Shown one piece after another: positions 19,264 through 27,258 of a DNA stretch of 55,733 bases. Positions within the stretch are counted from its first letter, which is position 1; every line of letters begins with the position of its first letter. A program made the position numbers and the translations under genes. The notes beneath the pieces are model-generated. The model was given only the letters and a program-made list of their open reading frames with translations. It did not search any database and was not told the DNA's origin. Source of the DNA: Flavobacteriaceae bacterium (lineage in GTDB: Bacteria > Bacteroidota > Bacteroidia > Flavobacteriales > Flavobacteriaceae); assembly GCA_018608625.1 (NCBI GenBank), contig JABAZC010000069.1, forward strand, positions 1 through 55,733, given 5' to 3'.

Positions 19264-19279
19264 TTACTTGTTCGATGCA

Positions 19280-20644
19280 TCAACTTGGATTAATAACTAA
19301 TTCTTTTATCGTATCGAGGTTTAATCCTCCGTAACTTCCAGAGCTCATTAATACAACCGCTTTATCAGCATACTCAAGCGAGGTTATGTACTGTTTGAAA
19401 TCCTCTGGATTATTGTAAATTAGTAAATTATCTCGATTAAAAGCTAACTCAATTTGATCTTTACTAACCATTTCTAATTTTTTAATTTCTACTGAATGTG
19501 GCGAATAAAAAACAACCGCTTGATCGGCGGCATCAAGAGTCCCATTGTATTGCTTAAGAAACTCTGCATTTAGGCTGCTGTAAGTATGTAGCTCTAAACA
19601 AGCAACAAGCGTTCGGTCTGGGTATTGTGCTTTGATAGCTTCCGTAGTGGCTTTGACCTTACTTGGTGAATGTGCGAAGTCCTTATAAACAACACAATTT
19701 GTGTTTGAAGCTAACTTCTCTAGACGTTTACTAGCGCCTGTAAAGCTTGAAATAGCTTCAAAAAAATCAGCTTCATCAACACCCATTTGCTGACAAATCC
19801 ATTTAGACCCTGCGAGATTATTTAAGTTATGAGCTCCAAATACTTCAAGAGGTAATGGTCCTTCTTCCGTATCTAAATACGTGACGCCTGAATCTATTGT
19901 GTATTCCGGAGTATGGTATGGAAATTTACGAATTTGATTCTCACTTTGTTCTACAATATTTTTAACATTCTTATCTTCTGTATTATAAGAAATACTCCCT
20001 CCTACAGTGATACTATCAACAAAAACCTGAAATTGTTCAAGGTAATTTTCAAATGTTGGAAACACATTAATATGGTCCCAAGCAATACCACTCAAAAGTG
20101 CAATATTAGGCTGGTATAAATGAAATTTTGGACGGCGGTCTATTGGAGAACTTAAATACTCATCTCCTTCTAAAACAATGAAATCTGCCTCATCCGTAAG
20201 CTTAACCATGACGTCAAAACCATCTAACTGTGCACCAACCATATAGTCTACTTCAATATCATGGTAATTTAGAACGTGTAATATCATTGCTGTAATCGTT
20301 GTTTTTCCATGACTCCCTCCAATAACAACACGTGTTTTATGTTTGGATTGTTCATACAAAAACTCTGGATATGAATATATTTTCAAACCAAGATCTTGTG
20401 ACTTTAAGAGTTCTGGATTGTCTTTTTTGGCATGCATACCAAGTACGACTGCATCTATTTCTTTCGTGATTTTTTCTGGATACCACCCAAAACTAGCAGG
20501 CAAAAGCCCAGACGTACTTAATCGTGACTTTGAAGGCTCAAAAACAACGTCATCACTCCCAGTCACTTTCATTCCTTTATTGTAAAGTGCTAACGCTAAA
20601 TTATGCATAGCTGCACCGCCAATGGCTATAAAATGTACATTCAT
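19280..20644 (-). CDS. mpl: UDP-N-acetylmuramate:L-Ala-gamma-D-Glu-meso-DAP ligase (Mpl)
   Basis: This 454-residue cytoplasmic Mur-family ligase recycles the murein tripeptide by joining it to UDP-MurNAc with ATP. The N-terminal nucleotide domain begins HFIAIGGAAMHNLA, and the ATP-binding P-loop is GGSHGKTTITAM near residues 108-119. The carbamate/metal region includes EGDEYLSSPIDRRPKF, a hallmark that separates Mpl from MurC. The C-terminal domain has YKDFAHSPSKVKAT. It is preceded by a 214-nt spacer after obgE, and followed by the radC relic. Confidence 0.94.
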   Translation of the reverse strand: MNVHFIAIGGAAMHNLALALYNKGMKVTGSDDVVFEPSKSRLSTSGLLPASFGWYPEKITKEIDAVVLGMHAKKDNPELLKSQDLGLKIYSYPEFLYEQSKHKTRVVIGGSHGKTTITAMILHVLNYHDIEVDYMVGAQLDGFDVMVKLTDEADFIVLEGDEYLSSPIDRRPKFHLYQPNIALLSGIAWDHINVFPTFENYLEQFQVFVDSITVGGSISYNTEDKNVKNIVEQSENQIRKFPYHTPEYTIDSGVTYLDTEEGPLPLEVFGAHNLNNLAGSKWICQQMGVDEADFFEAISSFTGASKRLEKLASNTNCVVYKDFAHSPSKVKATTEAIKAQYPDRTLVACLELHTYSSLNAEFLKQYNGTLDAADQAVVFYSPHSVEIKKLEMVSKDQIELAFNRDNLLIYNNPEDFKQYITSLEYADKAVVLMSSGSYGGLNLDTIKELVINPS

Positions 20645-20858
20645 ATTGAAAATTTATGAATAGTAAATATACGAAATGACCTTAAATTTATTTAAATCTT
20701 TAGTAAAAAGATTCTTGACACTTATTTAACATCAAACTAGAAATTCGGATGTTTAAAAGATTCTTTTTTATGAAACATTAGTATGTTTGACTTCAAAATA
20801 AGACCAGCACCAAAGTCATTAATGTACTTTGAATAAAATAGTTAACATTAGTGCCTTT

Positions 20859-21857
20859 TTAAGGATTTAACATGGCCCACAAACTATCTTTAAGTTGAAC
20901 CAATCCTGTTTGCGCCACAGAAGAAATAAACACGTAATCTACAGGCAACTCTCCATCTAATAAAGTGGTCATCTCTGCCTTTAACTCGGCATCAAGCATG
21001 TCACTTTTAGAAATAGCAATTAAACGGTCTTTATCCAGCATTTCTGGGTTATAGCGCCTTAACTCGTCTAGTAAAATATCGTATTGTTTTTTGATATCGT
21101 CCGCATCAGCAGGGATTAAAAATAAAAGTATTGAATTTCGTTCGATGTGGCGTAAGAAATAATGCCCCAGTCCTTTGCCTTCAGCAGCGCCTTCAATAAT
21201 TCCAGGGATATCCGCCATTACAAATGACTGATAATCTCTATATTCTACAATACCTAGGTTTGGCTTTAAGGTGGTAAATTCATAATCAGCAATTTTAGGC
21301 TTTGCAGCAGTTACAACCGATAAAAGCGTTGATTTTCCTGCATTTGGAAACCCTACTAAACCTACATCTGCTAGAACTTTAAGCTCTATAGTCACGTACT
21401 TCTCTTGCATTGGCAAGCCTGGCTGCGCATAACGAGGTGTTTGGTTTGTTGAGGATCTGAAGTGCCAGTTCCCCAACCCCCCTTTACCTCCTTCACAAAG
21501 AATAACTTCTTCGTTGTTTTCAGTGATTTCGAAAAGAATTTCGTTCGTATCTGTATCCCTAATAACAGACCCCAAAGGCACATCCACATAAACATCAACT
21601 CCATCGGCTCCTGTACTACGACTTTTACTTCCAGATTCGCCGTGACCGGCTCTAAAATGACGTTTAAACTTCAAATGGTGTAAAGTCCACTGGTGATCGC
21701 AACCTCTTACAATTACATGCCCCCCTCTTCCACCATCACCTCCGTCAGGTCCTCCTTTAGTGATGAATTTTTCGCGATGAAGGTGTACTGATCCCTTTCC
21801 TCCGCTTCCGGAACAAGCAAACATTTTTATATAGTCTACAAAATTACCTTCAGTCAT
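20859..21857 (-). CDS. obgE: GTPase Obg (CgtA)
   Basis: This 332-residue ribosome-associated GTPase acts in late 50S assembly and in the stringent response. The glycine-rich Obg fold fills residues 1-158 ([30 protein letters not shown]). The GTPase domain has G1 at about residue 167 (GFPNAGKST), a switch region [13 protein letters not shown]3 DIPGI and the base-recognition motif replaced in part by AISKSDML. There is no long C-terminal OCT domain, as usual in Bacteroidota. It follows adk by 15 nt. Confidence 0.96.
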   Translation of the reverse strand: MTEGNFVDYIKMFACSGSGGKGSVHLHREKFITKGGPDGGDGGRGGHVIVRGCDHQWTLHHLKFKRHFRAGHGESGSKSRSTGADGVDVYVDVPLGSVIRDTDTNEILFEITENNEEVILCEGGKGGLGNWHFRSSTNQTPRYAQPGLPMQEKYVTIELKVLADVGLVGFPNAGKSTLLSVVTAAKPKIADYEFTTLKPNLGIVEYRDYQSFVMADIPGIIEGAAEGKGLGHYFLRHIERNSILLFLIPADADDIKKQYDILLDELRRYNPEMLDKDRLIAISKSDMLDAELKAEMTTLLDGELPVDYVFISSVAQTGLVQLKDSLWAMLNP

Positions 21858-21872
21858 GTAATGTTATTTAAT

Positions 21873-22445
21873 TTACAGCGTGTTTATAACTGCATTTAAT
21901 CGGACCGTTATATCTTCTACAGATCCTACGCCATCCACACCATAATACTTATTCTTATCAGAGTAATAGCTCTTTAATACAGCTGTTTCTCCGTAATATA
22001 TTTTAATTCTATTTCTCACAACTACTTCATTAGCATCGTCTGGCCTGCCACTTGTTTCTCCTCGCTTGAGCAGTCGTTGTACCAACACGTTATCATCAAC
22101 TTCTAATGCAATCATAGCACTTACTTCTGTTTCATGTGACTGAAGCAATACTTCCAAAGCATCCGCTTGTAATGTGTTTCTTGGAAAACCATCAAAAATA
22201 AAGCCATTAGAATCTAGGTTTTTACCCACTTCTGCATTTAGCATATCAATGGTTACTTGATCCGGAACCAACTCCCCTTTGTCCATAAAAGACTTGGCTA
22301 AAACACCAAGTTTTGTCTCGTTTTTAATGTTATAACGAAACACATCTCCAGTAGAAATATGGACTAAATTATAGGTCTCTTTTAAAAAAGCAGCTTGAGT
22401 TCCTTTGCCGGCTCCAGGAGGGCCAAATAACACTAGATTTTTCAT
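21873..22445 (-). CDS. adk: Adenylate kinase
   Basis: This 190-residue enzyme interconverts AMP + ATP with two ADP. The P-loop is GPPGAGKGTQ at residues 8-17, the AMP site includes HISTGDVFRYN, and the DGFPRN motif is near residue 85. The LID is short (RLLKRGETSGRPDD) with no zinc-binding cysteines. It forms an operon with obgE, a common pairing in Bacteroidota, and is divergent from purK. Confidence 0.96.
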   Translation of the reverse strand: MKNLVLFGPPGAGKGTQAAFLKETYNLVHISTGDVFRYNIKNETKLGVLAKSFMDKGELVPDQVTIDMLNAEVGKNLDSNGFIFDGFPRNTLQADALEVLLQSHETEVSAMIALEVDDNVLVQRLLKRGETSGRPDDANEVVVRNRIKIYYGETAVLKSYYSDKNKYYGVDGVGSVEDITVRLNAVINTL

Positions 22446-22582
22446 TTTTATTTGAACTTTTATTGTTTACTTATAACTATTGTCAATGTTTGCAAACAAA
22501 ATCAAGGGGCTAAGATAATCAATTGTAAAGGTTTTGATTCGTTTTGATAAGTGATTTTAGTGGTCGATTTCAATTTTAAGTG

Positions 22583-22590
22583 TATTTTTG
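22583..22590 (+). promoter_or_regulatory. purK promoter -7 box (TATTTTTG)
   Basis: A perfect TAnnTTTG box lies 37 nt before the purK ATG at 22628. A longer in-frame reading starting at 22580 would overlap this promoter, which supports the downstream start. No convincing -33 element or PurR-like operator is visible. Confidence 0.55.
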
Positions 22591-22627
22591 TAGTGCATTA
22601 TTTAAAATCGTTCTAGAAAATCTTACA

Positions 22628-23782
22628 ATGAAGTATTTTTCATCAAACTTCAAACTTGGTATTTTGGGTGGCGGTCAACTCGGGAAAATGTTACTTTACA
22701 CCACTCGAAAATTTGACATTCACACCCTTGTGTTAGACCCTAGTGCGGAAGCACCAAGCAAGCTGGCCTGTAATGAGTTTTTTCAAGGGGATTTAATGGA
22801 CTACGATACCGTTTATAATTTTGGAAAAAAAGTAGATACTCTTACTTTCGAGATTGAAAATGTAAACATCGAAGCGCTTAAAACTCTTGAAAAAGAAGGC
22901 GTTAAAGTCTACCCCTCTTCAAAAACACTTGAAAAAATTCAAAATAAAGCAACACAAAAACTGTTTTATATCGATCATAATTTGCCCACGGCTCCTTTTC
23001 AGCGGTTTGCTTACACTGAAGAAATTTATTCTGCTATTGAGCACAGTAGTATTGCCTTCCCTTTTGTGTGGAAAAGCGCTCAATTTGGGTATGATGGCAA
23101 TGGAGTTAAAGTGGTTCGCTCAAAAGAGGACCTAAAAGGGTTACCAAATGTAGAATGCGTCGCTGAAGAACTCGTACTTTTTAAAAATGAACTCGCCGTT
23201 ATTGTGTCTAGAAATATACAAGGAGATGTCAAAGCATATCCCGTAGTAGAAATGGAATTTCATCCCGAAGCTAATCAAGTTGAATATGTTTTATGTCCTG
23301 CTAGAATTTCTGATGAAATAGCAAACAAGGCAAAACAGGTCGCGCTTAAAACTTCTGCAGCATTTGACCATGTAGGGCTCTTAGCTGTCGAACTATTTTT
23401 GACACAAACTGATGAAATACTAATAAATGAAGTCGCTCCTAGACCTCACAACTCAGGACATCAAACAATTGAAGCTAGTTACACCTCTCAATTTGAACAG
23501 CACATAAGAGCCGTTTTAGGGCTGCCCTTAGGGAGTACTGAGAATAAGTTAAGTAGTGTTATGGTTAATTTGGTTGGTGCAGAGAACCACCAAGGAGAAG
23601 CTGTTTATGAAAACATCGAGAAACTAATGGAAATGGATGGCGTAACTCCGCATATTTATGGCAAAAAAGAAACACGACCGTTCAGAAAAATGGGACATGT
23701 GACTGTTGTTCATTCTAACATTGAAAATGCGAGAACAATAGCAGAAAAAGTTAAAAAGTCAATCAAAGTAATAAGTAAATAA
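22628..23782 (+). CDS. purK: N5-carboxyaminoimidazole ribonucleotide synthase
   Basis: An ATP-grasp enzyme of 384 residues from the ATG at 22628. It converts AIR, bicarbonate and ATP to N5-CAIR in purine synthesis. The N-terminal nucleotide fold has GILGGGQLGKML, and the ATP-grasp core shows FPFVWKSAQFGYDGNGVKVV. The catalytic region reads LINEVAPRPHNSGHQTIEAS. The start was placed at the second Met because upstream residues are atypical and lie on the promoter. PurE follows one base later, so the two steps to CAIR are co-expressed. Confidence 0.96.
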   Translation: MKYFSSNFKLGILGGGQLGKMLLYTTRKFDIHTLVLDPSAEAPSKLACNEFFQGDLMDYDTVYNFGKKVDTLTFEIENVNIEALKTLEKEGVKVYPSSKTLEKIQNKATQKLFYIDHNLPTAPFQRFAYTEEIYSAIEHSSIAFPFVWKSAQFGYDGNGVKVVRSKEDLKGLPNVECVAEELVLFKNELAVIVSRNIQGDVKAYPVVEMEFHPEANQVEYVLCPARISDEIANKAKQVALKTSAAFDHVGLLAVELFLTQTDEILINEVAPRPHNSGHQTIEASYTSQFEQHIRAVLGLPLGSTENKLSSVMVNLVGAENHQGEAVYENIEKLMEMDGVTPHIYGKKETRPFRKMGHVTVVHSNIENARTIAEKVKKSIKVISK

Positions 23783-23783
23783 T

Positions 23784-24269
23784 ATGGCACAAGTAGGAAT
23801 CATTATGGGAAGCGACAGCGATATGCCTGTCATGAAAGAAGCAATTTCTGTCTTAGAAGGGTTTGACATTCAAATAGAAGTCGACATCGTCTCTGCACAT
23901 CGAACCCCAGAAAAGCTCTTTGAATATGGATCTAAAGCACATGAGCGTGGACTAAAAGTGATCATCGCTGGTGCTGGCGGAGCTGCTCATTTACCTGGGA
24001 TGATTGCAGCATTAAGTCCATTACCTGTTATTGGAGTTCCTATAAAATCTAGTAATTCTATTGATGGATGGGACTCTATCCTTTCTATATTACAAATGCC
24101 AGGCGGAGTACCTGTCGCAACAGTGGCTTTAAATGGCGCCAAAAATGCTGGAATCCTAGCCGCACAAATCATTGGAGCCTCTGACAAATGTGTATTAGAT
24201 AAAGTATTATTGTACAAAGAAGGTTTGAAAACGAAAGTCCTAGAAGCTTCTAAAAAAATAAAATCATAA
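23784..24269 (+). CDS. purE: N5-CAIR mutase, class I PurE
   Basis: The 161-residue PurE moves the carboxyl group of N5-CAIR to form CAIR. Signature segments are IIMGSDSDMPVM near the N-terminus, SAHRTPEKLFEY containing the active-site His, and IAGAGGAAHLPGMIAALSPLPVIGVP. The adjacent purK shows that the two-enzyme bacterial route is used, so this is class I and not the AIR carboxylase type. It lies 1 nt after purK and 25 nt before the M3 peptidase. Confidence 0.97.
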   Translation: MAQVGIIMGSDSDMPVMKEAISVLEGFDIQIEVDIVSAHRTPEKLFEYGSKAHERGLKVIIAGAGGAAHLPGMIAALSPLPVIGVPIKSSNSIDGWDSILSILQMPGGVPVATVALNGAKNAGILAAQIIGASDKCVLDKVLLYKEGLKTKVLEASKKIKS

Positions 24270-24294
24270 ACGACCCCTACCCTAAATAATTTAC

Positions 24295-26325
24295 ATGAGT
24301 TTACTTAATAAGCGTTTTGAAACGCCTTATAATACGGCACCATTTTCAAAAATTAAAACTGAAGATTTTTTACCGGCATTTGTAAAAGCGATTGAAAATG
24401 CTAAAATTGAAATTGCTGAAATAGCAAACTCTAAAGAAACTCCCACTTTCACAAACACCATTGAAGCCTTAGACTATGCCGGGGAACAATTAGATCGAAT
24501 TTCCAGTATTTTCTTCAATTTAAATGCAGCCGAAACAAGCGAAAGCATTCAAAAAATAGCACAAGAAGTTTCACCACTATTAACAGAGTTCTCTAACGAT
24601 GTGGCTTTAAATACGCGTCTTTTTGAGCGTGTTAAATTAGTTTATAATTCTAGAAAATCGCCTACTACATCTGAAGAGCAAAAAACTCTTATGGATAAAA
24701 AATACAAAGGGTTTTCTAGAAACGGAGCCAACCTCAGCAAAAAAGACAAAGAAACACTTAGATCGATCGACAAAGAACAAAGCAAACTAAAACTCAGCTT
24801 TGGAGAAAATATTTTAGCCGAAACCAATCGCTACGAACTTTTGATAACGAACCTATCCGACCTAGATGGCTTACCAGAAGGCGCCATTGAAGCTGCTAAA
24901 CAAACCGCCGAAGAAAAACACAAGAAAGGATGGCTAATCACTTTGGATTACCCTAGCTATATCCCTTTTATGACGTATGCCAAAAATAGAGCGTTACGAA
25001 AAGAACTCGCATTGGCTTTTGGAAAAAAAGGGTTTCAAAACGATGCGTTAGATAATCAAGAAATTGTTTTAAAAATAGCTAAGTTACGTTTTAAAAGGGC
25101 GCAACTTTTAGGCTACCATACGCATGCTCATTTTGTATTAGAAGAACGAATGGCTAAAACGCCCACAAACGTTCGTGACTTTTTGGAAGACCTTTTAGAA
25201 AAAGCACTACCTGCTGCAAAAAAGGAATTTCAGGAACTGGAAGCGTTTGCAAAACAAACAGAGGGTATCAATCGTCTGGAAAAATGGGACAGTGCCTATT
25301 ATTCAGAGAAATTAAAACAAGACCGTTTTAACTTTGATGACGAACAGCTAAAGCCTTATTTTAAATTAGAAAACGTTATTGAAGGAGCTTTTATAGTGGC
25401 TCATAAACTATTTGGTATAGACTTTATAAAAACACAAGATATTGACACCTATCACAAAGATGTGATGACTTATAAGGTTGTTGATTTGGAGCGGAACCTT
25501 GTGGCTGTTTTTTATGCTGATTTTTTTCCTAGAGAAGGCAAGCGTAACGGAGCTTGGATGACCTCTTTTAAACCTCAATATGTCAAAAACGGAATACAGG
25601 AAAGGCCACACGTATCCATCGTGTGTAATTTCACAAAACCAACTGCAACAAAACCATCTTTACTGACTTTCAACGAGGTCACTACTTTTTTTCATGAGTT
25701 TGGACATGCACTGCATGGAATCCTAGCTAACACAACATATCCTAGCTTGTCTGGAACCAATGTGGCATGGGATTTTGTTGAACTACCAAGTCAAATCATG
25801 GAAAACTGGTGCTATGAAAGAGAAGCACTGGCTCTCTTTGCAAAACACTACGAAACAGGGGAGCGTATTCCTATGAATCTAATTGACAAAATTAAATCAG
25901 CCTCTACATTTCAACAAGGAATACAGACCCTAAGACAATTAAGCTTTGGGTTGCTTGACATGTCTTGGCATGGAATTGATCCAAACACAATAACAAATGT
26001 TAAACAACAAGAAAAGGCAACTTTTAAACAAACACAGCTTTTTCCAGATGTTGAACAAAACTGTATGTCAACAGCCTTCTCTCATATTTTCCAAGGGGGT
26101 TACTCTTCGGGCTATTACAGTTATAAATGGGCTGAAGTTTTAGATGCTGATGCCTTTGAATATTTTAAAGAAAATAGTCTTTTTGACCCAAAAATTGCGA
26201 ATGATTTTAAAGAATACATATTAAGCAAAGGCGGCACAGAAGACCCCTTAGAATTATACATTAAGTTTCGTGGGCAAAAACCAAAAGCAGACGCCTTACT
26301 AAGGCGCTCTGGTCTCCTAAATTAA
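24295..26325 (+). CDS. M3-family metallopeptidase (oligopeptidase A / Dcp-like)
   Basis: This 676-residue zinc peptidase of the thimet oligopeptidase family degrades short peptides. The zinc motif HExxH appears as FFHEFGHALHG near residue 460. The third ligand Glu lies in the following helix (FVELPSQIMENWCYE). A long helical N-terminal half encloses the channel. No signal peptide is seen, so it is probably cytoplasmic, although some flavobacterial relatives are secreted. The length fits either oligopeptidase A or peptidyl-dipeptidase Dcp; the sequence alone does not decide. Its stop overlaps that of the convergent UbiA-like gene by 3 nt. Confidence 0.9.
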   Translation: MSLLNKRFETPYNTAPFSKIKTEDFLPAFVKAIENAKIEIAEIANSKETPTFTNTIEALDYAGEQLDRISSIFFNLNAAETSESIQKIAQEVSPLLTEFSNDVALNTRLFERVKLVYNSRKSPTTSEEQKTLMDKKYKGFSRNGANLSKKDKETLRSIDKEQSKLKLSFGENILAETNRYELLITNLSDLDGLPEGAIEAAKQTAEEKHKKGWLITLDYPSYIPFMTYAKNRALRKELALAFGKKGFQNDALDNQEIVLKIAKLRFKRAQLLGYHTHAHFVLEERMAKTPTNVRDFLEDLLEKALPAAKKEFQELEAFAKQTEGINRLEKWDSAYYSEKLKQDRFNFDDEQLKPYFKLENVIEGAFIVAHKLFGIDFIKTQDIDTYHKDVMTYKVVDLERNLVAVFYADFFPREGKRNGAWMTSFKPQYVKNGIQERPHVSIVCNFTKPTATKPSLLTFNEVTTFFHEFGHALHGILANTTYPSLSGTNVAWDFVELPSQIMENWCYEREALALFAKHYETGERIPMNLIDKIKSASTFQQGIQTLRQLSFGLLDMSWHGIDPNTITNVKQQEKATFKQTQLFPDVEQNCMSTAFSHIFQGGYSSGYYSYKWAEVLDADAFEYFKENSLFDPKIANDFKEYILSKGGTEDPLELYIKFRGQKPKADALLRRSGLLN

Positions 26326-27140
26326 TTTAACAGAAGTGTTAAAATCAACGCCATTATCGGAACAGATTCTACTAGGAAAGAGGTATAATAACGGCTTCTA
26401 CAGCTCGTACTATTAACTAAAAAAACAGCTAAAACAGTTATTGTGAAGACCAAAACTATAGACGATTCTCTGTTTACTTGCTGTTTTAAAATTTCTAAAA
26501 TAAAACTATCTGCTAACAATGCACAACCAATTAATTTTGTGTTTTGAATTCCAATTTTTTGAGGAATAGTAGATAGGTAAGCTTCATCCAATTCTAAGTC
26601 ACGTATTTCAAAGGGTAGCATTAAAACAATAAGTGCAAATATCCGCTGAAACACAATCAATAGATGATCTAACACCAATACGCTTTGAGTTTCTAAAAGT
26701 GGTAAAATAACTGTAGTCCCCGCCCAAACAATCGCAATGATATAAATCTTAACACCCCCTATTGATCTTAAGTTACTAGGCGTTTTAATTCCTAATGGGA
26801 TAGCATACAGGAAGGTTATAAATCCTAAAAAAATTAAAAGCAGTTGACTTGGAGTTCTAAGCGTTAAGAAAGCATACAAAAAGCCAATAAGACTCAGTAA
26901 AGACACTAACTGAATGTATTTTAGTTTAGTAGTAAGTGAGCGGTAATAAAACTTAGCTAAACCAAAATACTTAACAAAGTTATAACCTGAAACAGAGGCA
27001 CAAAACAACGATATATAAAAATAGACAGATAGCTTTAAATCCAATTCAAACGCAGTCAAAAAACAAAATGAAAGTACAGCCAAAGCAACATGTATACTGC
27101 TGTTTATATAAAAGTCGAGGAAACGTTTCAAAAGAGTCAC
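26322..27140 (-). CDS. UbiA-like polytopic membrane protein with GTG start
   Basis: The 272-residue protein has about eight hydrophobic segments and looks like a UbiA-fold prenyltransferase. The second Asp-rich motif is recognisable (FEIRDLELDEAYLSTIPQKIG, residues about 178-198). The first motif, normally NDxxDxxxD, reads NFVKYFGLA at residues 54-62 and has no Asp at all. Prenyl-diphosphate magnesium binding would therefore be impaired, so it may be a divergent or non-enzymatic member. The start is GTG, 4 nt after a strong promoter box. It is divergent from gcvP. Confidence 0.6.
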   Translation of the reverse strand: MTLLKRFLDFYINSSIHVALAVLSFCFLTAFELDLKLSVYFYISLFCASVSGYNFVKYFGLAKFYYRSLTTKLKYIQLVSLLSLIGFLYAFLTLRTPSQLLLIFLGFITFLYAIPLGIKTPSNLRSIGGVKIYIIAIVWAGTTVILPLLETQSVLVLDHLLIVFQRIFALIVLMLPFEIRDLELDEAYLSTIPQKIGIQNTKLIGCALLADSFILEILKQQVNRESSIVLVFTITVLAVFLVNSTSCRSRYYTSFLVESVPIMALILTLLLN

Positions 27141-27144
27141 ACTA

Positions 27145-27174
27145 CAAAAGTAATCAAACTGTTAATAACCCCAA
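27145..27174 (-). promoter_or_regulatory. Promoter of UbiA-like gene (TTG-N19-TACTTTTG), 4 nt before GTG start
   Basis: On the minus strand TTG (27172-27174), 19 nt and TACTTTTG (27145-27152) match the Bacteroidota consensus perfectly. Only TAGT separates the box from the GTG start at 27140, so the mRNA should begin at about the start codon. Confidence 0.8.
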
Positions 27175-27226
27175 TAATTGTTTGATAACTTTCAATTACT
27201 ATGAATTAAATCGTTGTTAAATTCCT

Positions 27227-27234
27227 TAATTTTG
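27227..27234 (+). promoter_or_regulatory. gcvP promoter -7 box (TAATTTTG)
   Basis: A perfect TAnnTTTG box lies 24 nt before the gcvP ATG at 27259. The -33 element is unclear. A TTG start at 27214 would lie upstream of this box and is unlikely. Confidence 0.5.
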
Positions 27235-27258
27235 TTTCATAAATACGATCATCCTACA

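Noticed and set aside
20783-20836. Possible 17-residue small ORF (MFDFKIRPAPKSLMYFE) in the obgE-mpl spacer
   Set aside because: It is short, has no promoter or ribosome-binding context, and no sign of conservation can be seen. A weak hairpin (CAAAGT/ACTTTG) overlaps it.
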